Origin: Anastatus disparis
Lineage: Eukaryota; Arthropoda; Insecta; Hymenoptera; Eupelmidae
DNA length: 64,000 bases
Reading direction: 5' to 3'
Assembly: GCA_017163975.1 (NCBI GenBank)
Contig: JAFFSR010000242.1
Coordinates: 5,295,001-5,359,000 of the forward strand
Both the position numbers and the translations under genes were made by a program. Below, piece after piece: positions 1-12,700 of the stretch. Every line of letters starts with the position of its first letter. Within the stretch, counting starts at the first letter, position 1. The notes beneath the pieces were generated by a model. That model was not told the DNA's origin. It did no database searches and was given only the letters and a program-made list of their open reading frames with translations.

Positions 1-3000
1 TTTTGTATATCGTGTGATCATAAAATTTTTTATAAGTTATTTTATTTTTTGTACAGCTCTTTATAAAGTTATTTTTAGATTGATAGATAATTAAATCTTG
101 TGATAAAATTTTATATTATAAGAATCAAAAAAATATAGAATTAACTATAGTAATTGAATTTCAAATTTTATAAAAATATTTTTTTAAAAATCATTACCTT
201 TTTTAACCACTGATTTAAAAATTTTGTTTTCACAAAGTCCATTTTCACAAATATTTCTGCGTTACAATTAAAATAAGAATTGACTCTAGAAATAATTACG
301 TTCGCAGTAAGTATTAAAATAACGATATATCTACCTTGTTTGTAGATTGGTTTTCATTCAGATAGTTTTGCGCCAATTGCACCGGAGATATTAAAGCTCG
401 GGTGCAAAATTGCGCCGTTAGAAAATTGCATTAAGAAGTTACAAGCAAGAGGTAAAACGACAATAGTCTACGTAACGTACGAAACCTTATCTTTTTTTTT
501 CTCTCTCTTACTATTACTACAATTGCAAGGGATGCATCGATTCGCTTGGTAGCTTTTGTTAGTATATGTACCTTACATTTGGCTTGGAAAAAATATAATG
601 TCTTTTTTTTTCTCTCTAATTAAGGAAAATTTAATGAACGAAATTTTTTATTTTGACTTTTCTTTTATATTTTATGCTTTAGTTAAAATTAATGAGGTTT
701 TTTTAGGTACTTTTTTGATAATTAAAATCGTTTTTAATTATTATTGCCAAAAAAAAAGATGTTGGTAAATAAAGATGTAAAAATAACCATTATATCGCCA
801 GTTTCATTTTAAATATTTACATTTTTTACTTCAATGCATGATATAATTTTATCTAATTAAATAAGATTACAAAAAAACTTGCATCTTTTTTTTTAAGTTA
901 GTATGCCACAAGCTATATTCTATTTTTTTCTAATTTGCTCTAGATATGTGAAAAACTGTGAAATTGTTTAAGCACTTTATAGAAGTACTTTGATGTTTAT
1001 AAACATGCATATAATGTAAACCATATACACATGGTAATAAGTACGTAAGTATATAATTAAGAACGTAGTAAGTAGTAGGACATGCTCTTTGAGAATTTGG
1101 GAGATTTTTTTTTTTTCATTTTGTGCATGAAAATACATTAGCATATTAATTGTTTTTTTTAATTATTAAAATTGCTTTGAAATATATATTAATTCACTTA
1201 CGTATAATCTGATTTATTAAGCATAAAATTTAATTATTTGAACATTCAACATAAATATTTACAATAATTATATTCTTCAACCAAAAAGAAAATAAAGCGC
1301 GGAATTTGTCAATCAACCAATACTTTTTACACATATGATTATGGAAAACATCAGTTCTTTTTATTTCTCAGAAAACTCGCGTGATGAGAAATAAATTAAC
1401 GCTCGAGCGGATAAACCAATGGGAGATCCAATTCCAGAGAACTGATTTAAACTTCATTTGCATATGTAAACAGCTTTTAAGCAAGTACATTACCGTGTCT
1501 AGAATAATTAGAAGCCATTTCATTGGCCATTCGGATATTTGTTGTAGCTACAGCTACAATTTATGAAACGCCATAAAAATTTGAGGTTTAACATATCGGA
1601 TGATCATTTGCCGGATGTTATCGTACTGTATTGACAATATAATAAGATGATGAAATACAAAGTATATATTTCTATTGATTAAATTACTATTGATTACGAA
1701 ATAGTATATACTGTCCGACCTTGGATTTACTTTTGATTAATATGTAATAATTTATTGACCCTTTGAGTGTAATGTTTGTTTAATTAAAATTTAATTATAC
1801 TTAATATTTTTTATTAAATATAAACAATTTTTATGTTAAATGATTAAAAACACATGTGATAATATTATTTAATTTTTTTAAATATTAAATTTCAATATTT
1901 TCCAAAATTTTCAACAATTGTAATTCAAAATTGTTCAGAAAAGTTAACGATTCAACAATTTAAATTTTAAAATATTTCAATAAACTATTGATTCTTTCAT
2001 ATTTTGACTTTAAATTCAATATTTAAATATCAAAAGTATATTTGAATTTAAATTAATGACCGAAAGATTTATTTTATTTTAGATTTATTCATCCATATAC
2101 ATACGAACTTTTTAAATTAAAAGTTTACATTTTTTATAAATACATCAGAGCTTTAGAAAAAAGAGAAGAATGGAAAGAATTTTACTTACTGAACATAATT
2201 CAAATTTTTTTTAATAAAATTAGGTTTTAAAGTAAAAGTTTAAATATCGTTGAAACTAAATTAAAGTATAATAATTAAATTTTCTTATAATAATAAAAAA
2301 AAATTCCACTTGATATATTACAAAATTAAACTTTCGTTTGTGCAAAGAGCCATAAAATTTACAAGACAAAGTCGTATAGATGTTTCCCATGTACCCGTTA
2401 CAAGCTCCATCGTATATACTTTCCATGAATTTGCTCACATATTCATAACCCATAAGCCTATATATACTTAGCCGTACATGTAATATACACGTTAAATGAA
2501 ATCAAATTCGCAAAATTTTCCTCTATAAACTTTGATGTGTTATCGTGTATATGAAAGCGCGTGCATATTCACGTGTGCACCGATAAGCAATTTATTATTT
2601 AAATAGAGTGTTAAATATATAAGTTCAGTTTACGTCGTATGCACACTCTGCGCTGAGAAAATTTTGTTAATCGTAAAAGAGAAAATTCATGGGAAAAGTT
2701 GGTAAATTTATACGTATAGGTATGCAGTCTAAATAACGTTAGCGAATATCAGGAGCTAATGTATTACAAAAATGAATAAAGAAAAAAAAAGTACAGTCAA
2801 AATAATGTGTTCTTCTTTTTTTTTAGATTTTTCAAAGACGTATAAATTGGTTTAAAAAAGAGTACGTACTATGATTTGTCGAAAATGAATTATATTTTCA
2901 GACGTGTTAAAATGTAGTCATGTAGTTAGTGTATCATTGAAATTTTCTCCTGATTTGTAAATAATGTGTCCTGGTTAGTAATGGTTGAGTTTTTACACAA

Positions 3001-5960
3001 AATTATAATGCAATAATAAATTTTTCATTTTTAGCTTCAATTTAACATACTTAAATTATTTAAAAGTCAAAAAACCAGTTCTTCCTAAATCACTTTTTTT
3101 ATTCAGGAAGTATATAAAAAAATTGTAATATCAACATAAGCACACACTTTATTTTGCAATAAAATGCTATTATGCAACATTCGATGTCATTAACATGTTA
3201 ATTAAATTTAGTGTGCATATCTGCACCTAAATTTTCGAAAATTGGTGTACGTGCCAAAGCGAATGTTTCGCGATGTAAAAACGACACATTTTTTTAAACA
3301 AAAAAAAACTAGAACATAAATTACTTTTTAAATACAACAAATGGCTTAAGAAAAAAAATAATCAGAAAAATTTCATAAAAGACATTTAACGTTTAGTTGA
3401 CTCGTAAATTTTCGTAAGTTAAAATAAACAAAATTAATTAAATTGTAATCATCTATGACTAACTAGGATAATCCTATTTAATCTTATAAATACCAATAAA
3501 TTTGTATGTATTGCTAATTTTGACTAATGTAGGAAAATTTTTTTGAATATTGTAGGAAATTTTACAAAGTATATTTTTTTTTTTTCATTTGTTCAGAATT
3601 CATCAAACGAGTTTCGAAATACTGTTAAAATTTAAGCATTAATTAATTATTTAAAACCGTTAGTACGAAATAAAAATTATTTTTTTCAAAAAACTACAAA
3701 TTTGGTTCATCTACATAATGAGTAATTTGGCTAGCCGTTTATTTTTCCATTCATATGTTCGACGATGATTCATTTTAATTTATTACATCCACGTTTATTG
3801 ATACAATTTGAAAGTTCATTAGCCGAGGTGTCAAACACAATATTTTTCTCATTCGCTCGGGTATGATTTCATTAAACAGCTCGTATACGTCAACAGCCAT
3901 GGTAAAATATTCCATGTTTGCAAATTTAATGCAAAATTAACGTGAAACCGTTTCTCATTCAATTAATTATTTTTTCTATGATCATTCAAAATGTTCATAG
4001 ACAAAAGCAAAAATTACTTAAATTAATGACATAATAATATGCCATTCTGACTCTTAAATTAAAAATTTTTTCTTCTGCATCTTCTATATCATATATCACT
4101 TACAATTTTATTATTTTATATAAAAGCTACTCGTTCAAACATAAATTATTTAAAATTTAAAGAACAAAATTAAAAGAACAAAGTTATTGTTAAAATTCGC
4201 AGCGGAATTTTCATTGTCAAAAATTAGTTATGTAACAGGTGTGGCGCGCAGACAGCCAATAAGAACAATTAATAGTCACGTAGTTATGCTCCGAATGCGT
4301 ATATTTTTTCTCGATTCAGCTATTGAACTACTCAGTCTGGATCGTCGTTATTTCGTTTGTGTACACACTACCCGTATTTGTTTATAGACCCGGCAAGAGA
4401 GAGAGGGAGCCCTGATTAAATGTACGCATCGAAGTGATGCGGTAAGCAGACAAACATTTCCCTGCTGTATATACTGGATGTGATATAGAGCTCGTACTAT
4501 CGATGCGTATTGCGATTGATTTTGCGTATTATACGAAAACAATGTCGTTTTGAAATTAAATTTTTTATTTGTTTGGAAGAAAAATTAACTGTTTTTTTTT
4601 TTCTTTCGGGTTATTTGGAGAAGAACTTATTTTTCGAATTGATTAAATATTATTGTAAATATTGGACTTTAGCTGCAATTCAACAATAGTTTTGATTATA
4701 TATTATATAAAGAACTAACAAAAAGTAAAAAAAATGGTAAAAAGAAATTCTTAAATTTTGGATTTTTTAGTCACGTTTCACATCTCTTTTACTTCGCTCT
4801 ACAAATACTTTGTATGCTGAGAAGGTATGTCAACGTTGACCTCAAATTCAAAATCAGCATTTCTAAAATTTCAAATTTTTAAGATCTTTTTTTTTTGCTT
4901 CTTAAAGTTAATAAGAGTCTTAATTTTATTAGTAATTTTAAATTAGCGTGTTACTCGATAAAAAAGGTATAAAGTTTGCGTGGGAAAGTAAATAAAGATA
5001 AGAAGATATTTAAAAAAGAAGATGTAAATTTATTTATAAAATATCATTTATATTTTTTATAATTACAAATTTTCCTAAAAATAAATTTTTTACAAAAGTA
5101 TCGTCGTCTGAAAAATTTTTCGCAGATTACAAATAACAGTTGACGAAGCGCGTATAAACTGTACATATATGCATATCATATCCATGAATACAGTTAATTA
5201 CAAAATGTATATTTCATGTTCCATTCTTTCTGATTATAATATATAATTTTTCAAATTTCAGGATTTAATTAAAATTATTAATACGAATGTCAAAAAAAAA
5301 AAACGAATTTCGTAGAAAATTTAAAAAGCGCTAATTAATTATAAAATACTTAATTAAATAACCTAATACAATGATAAAGAGAAAAAAAATACATTTAAAA
5401 CGATGAGCTATACTTAATAAATAAAAGATGAAAGCGATTCTTGAGTATAACTTTAAAATCGATACTGGCCAAAAAAAGTGATACGCAGAGGTATATTTCA
5501 CACATAAATTAAACATTTATCTTTTTACTCAAACAGTCTTATAAATAAAATTAAAAATTTCACCTCCAATAAAGTCAAATGAGCTTTCTCGTTTCTATTT
5601 TGCAAGAACGCCAATTTTTATATGTTCGATTGATTATAAAAAAAAAGTGATTGATTTATCCCCAAGATATCGCTTGTATTATTGATAATTGTAAATAATG
5701 ACTTGCCAATTGAACTGTTTAAATTATAAATTAAATGAAACCAATTTTAACCTAATGGACTAGAAGCGTTTTCATTTTTTCGCCAACCTACAGTATATCC
5801 CTACAATAGTGTGATATTAATGAAAGTTTCAAGAAATATTAAATATTGATTATCATATTTTATAAATTGATATTATCGATGCAACTTACGGATAAATTAT
5901 CGTGTAGACAGTTGTATTAAGGTTAAAAACTAAAAAAAGTTTAAATTTAATATTTGTTGT
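1..5960. other. AT-rich intergenic sequence, no gene recognised
   Basis: No spliceable coding segment with family resemblance was seen. Short frames at 556-768, 1381-1566, 2256-2453, 4187-4387 and 5331-5516 have AT-driven composition. Two slightly more complex patches stand out. One is 300-480, with an imperfect inverted repeat GCACCGGAG (379-387) / CTCGGGTGC (397-405). The other is 4180-4540, with ACGCATCGA/TCGATGCGT about 70 bases apart. Neither supports a named feature. Confidence 0.6.
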
Positions 5961-6176
5961 GAGGTCGTCAGAGCGTTGTGAGGCTCAGTCGGTAGAGCGC
6001 TGGATTCGTAATCTCTAGGTCCCGAGTTCGAATCCCGCTCTCGGCTGATTTATACAAGCACCGCTGTACGTTGCATGTGCTGCAGTTCACAAACATACTG
6101 ATGACCTCCGTCGCTAATTAGCATAGCAAAGATAGCAAGAATACAGCGACGTCAAATAAAATAATAGAAAAAAAAT
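5961..6176 (+). mobile_element. tRNA-derived SINE, copy 1
   Basis: It starts GAGGTCGTCAG, then has a pol III A-box-like GGCTCAGTCGGTAGAGCG, a Thr-CGT-like anticodon loop (TTCGTAA), a B-box-like GAGTTCGAATCCCGC, then the family 3' body ending CAGCGACGTCAAATAAAATAA. A 10-base insertion sits between the start and the A box. CGTCGCT and AGCGACG near the 3' end are perfectly complementary. It lies just downstream of the antigen 5-like gene in the opposite orientation. No clear target-site duplication was found. Confidence 0.85.
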
Positions 6177-6562
6177 ATTAACTGCATTGTGACTATTTTA
6201 TTACTATCAAATTAATCAAGATATTATGATTTTTTTTTAAATATATTGTTTATTTAATATCACTAACCGAAAATTGAATTGATTTCCAATATCACTTTTG
6301 TACATTAAAAGTACAAGGCATATTTCAGTTTGCATAGAAATTTAATATTTCAAGAAATTATCAACTATCTTTATAAAAGATTTTTCTATCATAAAAAAAT
6401 AATAACTCTTAACTCTAAAACTAATATAACTGTAGGGTGTAATTTCACTTTTTTGTCTTTTACGCAATATTTATGCTTTAGGTAGCACGATGACTCCAAT
6501 GTTATATTTTTGTTTGACCTAAAGTTCGGCAGATTTTCTTGCCTTTTTTCTTTAAGTAATCA

Positions 6563-6568
6563 TTTATT
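6563..6568 (-). terminator. Poly(A) signal of the antigen 5-like gene
   Basis: AATAAA on the minus strand, about 25 bases after the TAA stop (6595-6593). It is the first canonical signal after the stop and supports the small last exon as the true 3' end. A T-rich plus strand (A-rich in the transcript) surrounds it; the cleavage site cannot be fixed. Confidence 0.6.
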
Positions 6569-6592
6569 TTTTTCGTTGATTCTTCTGAATTC

Positions 6593-9500
6593 TTAACCAT
6601 ATGCGCAATAGGCTCCAAGAGGATAGTAAACAGAATTAGCTGAAAATCATCAAATTATATTGTTAATACTAATCGTATGTTAAATAGGAAAACATATATT
6701 ATTTATTATCAATTTTTTTTTATACTTACAGCAAAGACCAGAATATTTGTTGGAATAGTTGACGCCAAAACTGTTGCATTCGGGCCAACCGTAAGGGTAG
6801 GGTTTGTTACCAAGAACGTTACCACTGGAATTAAAGTTTGAATATTAATTAGCTTTAAATTTTTTTAAATTCCATAAATGTTTTTCATAATTTTCATGAA
6901 ACGAAAAAAGTATTTAAAATAAAAGATTTTTAAAATCTTTAGTATCTTTCATATTAAAGTATATTTTAAGACTTTTTCTTTCTAAACTTTTTCTTTTACT
7001 GTATACATCAGGAATATTTTAAAAAATTAAAAATTTTAATAGTATAGAAAAAAGGGGAGCTCAATTAATTTTCCAAATGTCATAGTTCAGAAAAAATATA
7101 CAAAAAATAAGTTAAAGTTTTAGACGTGTTTTGATTAGATTATCATATAAAAAAATTACCTTGGTCCATAATTGCAGACGTAATTTTTCGTGTAGCCTCG
7201 AGATGGATCGTAGTAGTACGAATAACCGCATCCAACTAAAAATGTATCTCCCCAAACAACCTGCACAAAGAACAACGCAAACCATTAAAACCAACCAATA
7301 TAAAACAATTTTCTTTGCAAACAAAACTACAGCGCTCGCTTGAAAAAAAAAATAGTTTCCATTTAACTGCAATAAAATACTTTATTTCTTTAATTCGTAC
7401 CTGCGTGTAATGTGCAGTTGTAGTGCTAAAGCCTGCATTACGGTAATACTGAACTTCATTGAACCAAGTGTAAATCTGTTGTCTCCAGTCAGGCTCGCTA
7501 TCGTACGGCGTGCTAGGCGGACGAGTCGTCCATGTACGAGCCATATTCTGTCCGACCGCGAACCTCCCTTTTAATTAAAAGTACAATGGTATAATAAATT
7601 TCATTCCATTTTCCAACAATTAGACTACAACAATAGAAACGCTTGGAATTTTAAAGGCCAAAAGGGGGAATATTAAGTTTATTCTACTGATTTCCAAAGC
7701 AATTTTATGCTAATGGCCCGAAATACTTTACGTGCAAATTTTTACTTTTTCATATTAACGATTTTATTTCCAAGAGCTCAAATTAGCAAGGGTTAATAGT
7801 GTTAAAGATTATTTTTAAATCTTAAAGTAAAAACGAAAATCATTTTTATACGTTTTTATACGTTTTGAAACAATTTTACTCGTAATATATTATTCGTAGC
7901 TTTTTCACAATTAAAAAAAGACTTTCAATTAATTTTTATAACTTCAATTTAATAAAATGTAAAAAATTTATAAATTCCTACAGCAATATTGTATAAAATG
8001 TTTATCTTATTATTTTAATGTAAGTAGAAAAATAATTGAAATGTATTTCTTTTAAATCTAAAATATAAAAAGCCAAGGCAAAAGAAGTAAATATAAAATA
8101 TTCATTAGGTAGAGAGAAGATAGTATTCATGAGGATAGAAAGACAGGCAGTTTTTGCAAGCTGCAAGTATAAAGATAGAAAAGACACTTATACTTTGAAA
8201 TGAGTCAATCTCCGGTCGGTTGTTTTTTTGTTTATTTTTTTATTTTCGTTTAATATTTTTAAGTGAATTTGTCCGAGGGTGGCTTTATAAATAAAACATG
8301 CAATCGAAATTTTTAGAATATTAAAAATTATAGATTGATTTTTCCCGTTTTTCTTTCTATATGTTTCTGTTCTTTTATTAAAGAATTTTTTGCTTAAACT
8401 TTTTTACAATCAGGCTTTTTTTTACAAATTAAATGTAATATTGATTGATGTAATTAAAAATAAAGTAGATTTAAATACTAAAAAAAAAATACGTCATTTT
8501 CTATTCTAAAATTGGATTTTTGTATTAAATTTCGAGCTTTGAAAACTATACAATACTTTTCTAAAATGTCGACATTTATTTTCCAAATGAGTCATTAATT
8601 CTAAAAGAAAAAGCACCCTGACAGCTCTAAATCCGGCCATCCATAGTCCTTGAACTCTCTTAGCAAAATGCACTAAAGTATATATGTTTTTGATAATTAA
8701 GATTAAGAATATTTATTATCACTTTATTACACGTTAAAATAGAATTTATATTGTTTTTTTTATTAAGGTTTGTAAAGTAAAGTGTTTTTAGTTTAGTTTA
8801 AATTAGTTTTAAAAGACTTTTGTTATTATAATTATTTGGAGGTGTTATTAACAAAAATAATTAGAATTTTTAAGCTCTATGCTAATGTGCTATCTTTTTT
8901 CAATTATTTATAAAATAGCAACTTTTTCTAAACTAAACGATAAGTAACTTACTGAAATAAAAAGCTAAGTGAACTTACCGACATTACGTGCGTTGTCATG
9001 AGTTGTAGGGCAACGATCAGCCCATTGCTGAGCCATAGCCGCCAATTCGTCGTCCCAAACCTAATATGGAACAGAAAAAGTTTTGAAACTTTTAATCTCC
9101 TGTGCACATAATTCTATATGTATATATTTTATAGTTTATCCGAAAGGATATCCTATAGAGTCATACATTACTTTATAAGCATAACATAATATCATTTCTC
9201 TATTTTTCTTTGCTTATACAATGCAAATGAATTTTCGTAAGATTATTTGTCAAATTATAAAATGTTAGCTTGCAAAATAAGCTTCGTATATATCATGATG
9301 GGTTCGCTTTTCCTTTGATGTTGTTTTAGCTTTTTATAATGTTGGTTAAGGCAAACTTGTTTATATTTTCAAATTTCAAAAAAGTTTTTTACTTTTACAT
9401 AAGAAGGAAAACGAAGAGGTTTTGAGTTTTTATTTCTATTTGCGATAGTTTATACTGAAAGTAGTATGTTTTATTAGTATAAATAAATTTAGTTCAAAAT

Positions 9501-9731
9501 TCAAGTGAAATAAAATTTTATGGAATAAAATTTTGTTTTTTTTTATGCTAATGAATTATTACAAACATTATCTTGAATTTATAAAGATAAGATTGAATTA
9601 ATTTGTAATTATTTAAAATAACAATTTGAAATAAAATATTAACATTTAATTATACCTTAATTTACCTTTTTCGTGGTTTTATAACAAAAATTATTTTAAT
9701 TATTAAAATCATTAAGAAGTATAGGAAAAAA

Positions 9732-9785
<54 letters not shown>

Positions 9786-12700
9786 TGCAAAGTATAAATT
9801 TTATTCTAATAATTATAAAATCACTGTTTGTGTAAGCTTTGATAAGTCACTGAAAAACAAGTTAATATTATCTTACCATTTCCATCATCATCTTAGCCGA
9901 TGGTTGTCCGTGAACTTGTCCCAGCGCAATGAGTTGCCGTAGACGATTATGCTCATCAAGAATGTTTCGTTTGTCTTGACATGATACGCCTGATCCTGTA
10001 AATAAAACCGTGCTATTATCATTATGTAAACAAGGAAAAAAATTATTAAAATCGCTATTCAAAATAGCCTATTTTGCTCGTCTTTTAAACTCTTTGGGTA
10101 ATTTCAGATGATTACATAAGGAGACATAATTATAGCTAATTTTTTTGTTTTTAATATAATTATGAAAGATTTTTCGTTTTAATTTAATATGTTTCTTATG
10201 TTTTTTTAAAATTTCTTAATTATTTTTATTATATAAGTAATTAAGGAATTTAAACCATTTTTAAAAGCAAATTATTTAAACTTCTAACACGAAAATAATT
10301 GAAAAGTTACTTTTAAGAAATAATGTTCATAGTATGGTTACTCAATAATCTCGAGACGTTAGAGAAAGGGGAAACATTTTAAATGATTAAATATATGGAT
10401 ATTCATGAGATCTCAGTGGCTCATTCGGTAAAGTGATGGATTCGTAATCTCGAGGTTCCGAGTTCGAATCCCGCTCACGGCGGCCGATTGATACGAGCAC
10501 CACTGTACGTTACATGTGCTGAAGTTCACAAACATACTGAGAAATCTCCGTCGCTAATTAGCATAGTAAAGATAGCATAAATACAGTGACGCTAAATAAA
10601 TAAAAAAAAATCTTATTAAATTTATATTATTTAATGAGACGAACAATATTAAACGTTTTTTTTTCATTTTTGTCAATCTCTTGTGAATACCGGCTGATGA
10701 ATCATGGTGTTTTAAAATCTTTCCTCAATGTAGGAAATAAATAAATTAGCGTTATATTTTTTAAAGGTGTAGCACTATCACAATCTTGTTATAGTAACAT
10801 TAAAGAGCAATTTATTTCAGTTACACAATATATTAACAATAAAAAAATCAAATTATTACCCTAAAAACAATTATTTACAAAATTTATGATTTATAGTTCC
10901 TTAACATAATATATTGAAAATTTCGAAAGCCATTTATGCAAACATTAATCAAATTGATTTATTTTTATAAACATTGATAAAAGTTAAACGACAAATAGTT
11001 AAAAGATATATAAATTATAAGACTTATTAAATTAGTCAGCACTTAATTATTCAAGATTAGCAAATTTTTTGGGAAGAAACAGGTATATAATATCGTCTAT
11101 TTCCTGAAACGGTTCTCGCGCATAATTTGTCAGTATAATGAAATTTCGCGCAGGAGTCGTGCGAAACAGATTACACATAATTAAATATTAAATGAGCCTC
11201 GGATATATAGCAGCCTGATTTTATACATCTATAAATGTATAATGTGGTCAAGTTCATTTTTTTTTCTTTCTTTTTTTGCATCGGTTGAATGGCTAAAAGT
11301 AGTGAAAGAAGTTGAATGAATTGCCTAACATTTCACATCGTGATCGTCACGTGATATGGAAATAGTCTATCCTGATGCAGTTTTGGGATTATTTTCAGAA
11401 TGGATTTCTTTTTAAATGAATCTATTTTCGATATTGTGAATCATAACGTCTTTTGTTGCATTTTTTAGATTTTAAAAGCATAACGGTTTATCTTTGTATA
11501 ATTATATCACTTTTATTATATCTTTCACTGTAATTATAATTTCATATTTTATTTTGTATTCATAATTTGTGGACAAAATAAAATAGATTTGAAGTTTTGT
11601 TATATTTATAAACATAATAGATGATAATATATAAACCACTGAACCTAACAGAAAACGAGAAATAATTTATATAAAAAAGAAGGAAAATCAAAATTACAAT
11701 TCCTCAACTTAACAGATAGGAAGATTTCACTTTGAACTTAAAATTTCAGTAGAACTCAAAATTACATTCTCGCCCTTTGTAACCCTTTGAAAGTCGCAGG
11801 AAACCTTTGCAAAGGGTGAAAAAGGTAATATAGAAGGAACGATTAGAAACTTACTCGTAGACGAAATTAACGCATGAGCGATTACGTTTTTTTGAATTCA
11901 CAGCATCTTTTTTTTCAATTGCCCAATTATATACTTAAAATTTTTTCTGAAATTCTTCGATAATTAACTTCTCAAGTCACGGTATAACCATTTTTGGATA
12001 ATATATAAGCTTCTTTTTTGGAAATATTTTTTATTCATACGGCATTAGCCAGAGACGAAAATTTAAATTTTTGCCTTTATTGTTATCTTTAATCCTATCG
12101 ATTAATCTGTCGTTTGATAGCTTTATAGATTTTAGACTTATGAATTTATTTCAATTGAAAGATATTTTAATTATATTGATTTTACATGTTAATTTCATGG
12201 AATTTATACATATCTATACTTTTGCTTAGTTGGTTTAGAAGTTACAGAAAAATTTATACATATAAGAAAGTCTTCATTTATTCTTGCTCATTATAATTAA
12301 ACGAATCAAAGCTGGTTTCAGTACAGATGTATATTAATTTTTTCAACGCACGTTTTAATACATTTTAAGCAACGAATACAGAATAAAGATTTTTTTAAAG
12401 CTATTAAAAATTAAATTAAAAATAGAATTAAAAAAAACTAAGCTTTTAACACTATTTGGTTAAAAGCGTATAAACAGCTAATTAAACGAAACCTAAAAAA
12501 ACTTTATGCCACAACATTATTTTAAGATTTCACGCTATGTCAATCCAAAGTTTTTTGTAAATTTTTTACATAAAGCAAATAGCGCCAAGAATTCTAAAGC
12601 TCGTAAACAGCAAACGAAAGCTGTAAAATCACAAAGAGACGAAATGTAAGCAAAAAATAGCCAACGAAAAAAAGCTAAACGAACGAGCTACTTCATACTG

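Noticed and set aside
4422..4520. Possible microRNA precursor from ACGCATCGA/TCGATGCGT
   Set aside because: Beyond the 9-bp match the arms do not pair, so it lacks the long stem of a pre-miRNA.
5981..6045. Functional tRNA genes at the eight tRNA-like sequences
   Set aside because: The anticodon and T-stems do not pair properly, the acceptor stem is absent, and each head continues into the same non-tRNA body. They are SINE heads.
7112..7544. ORFs reading through the exon/intron junctions of the antigen 5-like gene
   Set aside because: Parts are exons 4 and 5 of the real gene plus intron read-through; the plus-strand frame at 7131-7343 is antisense.
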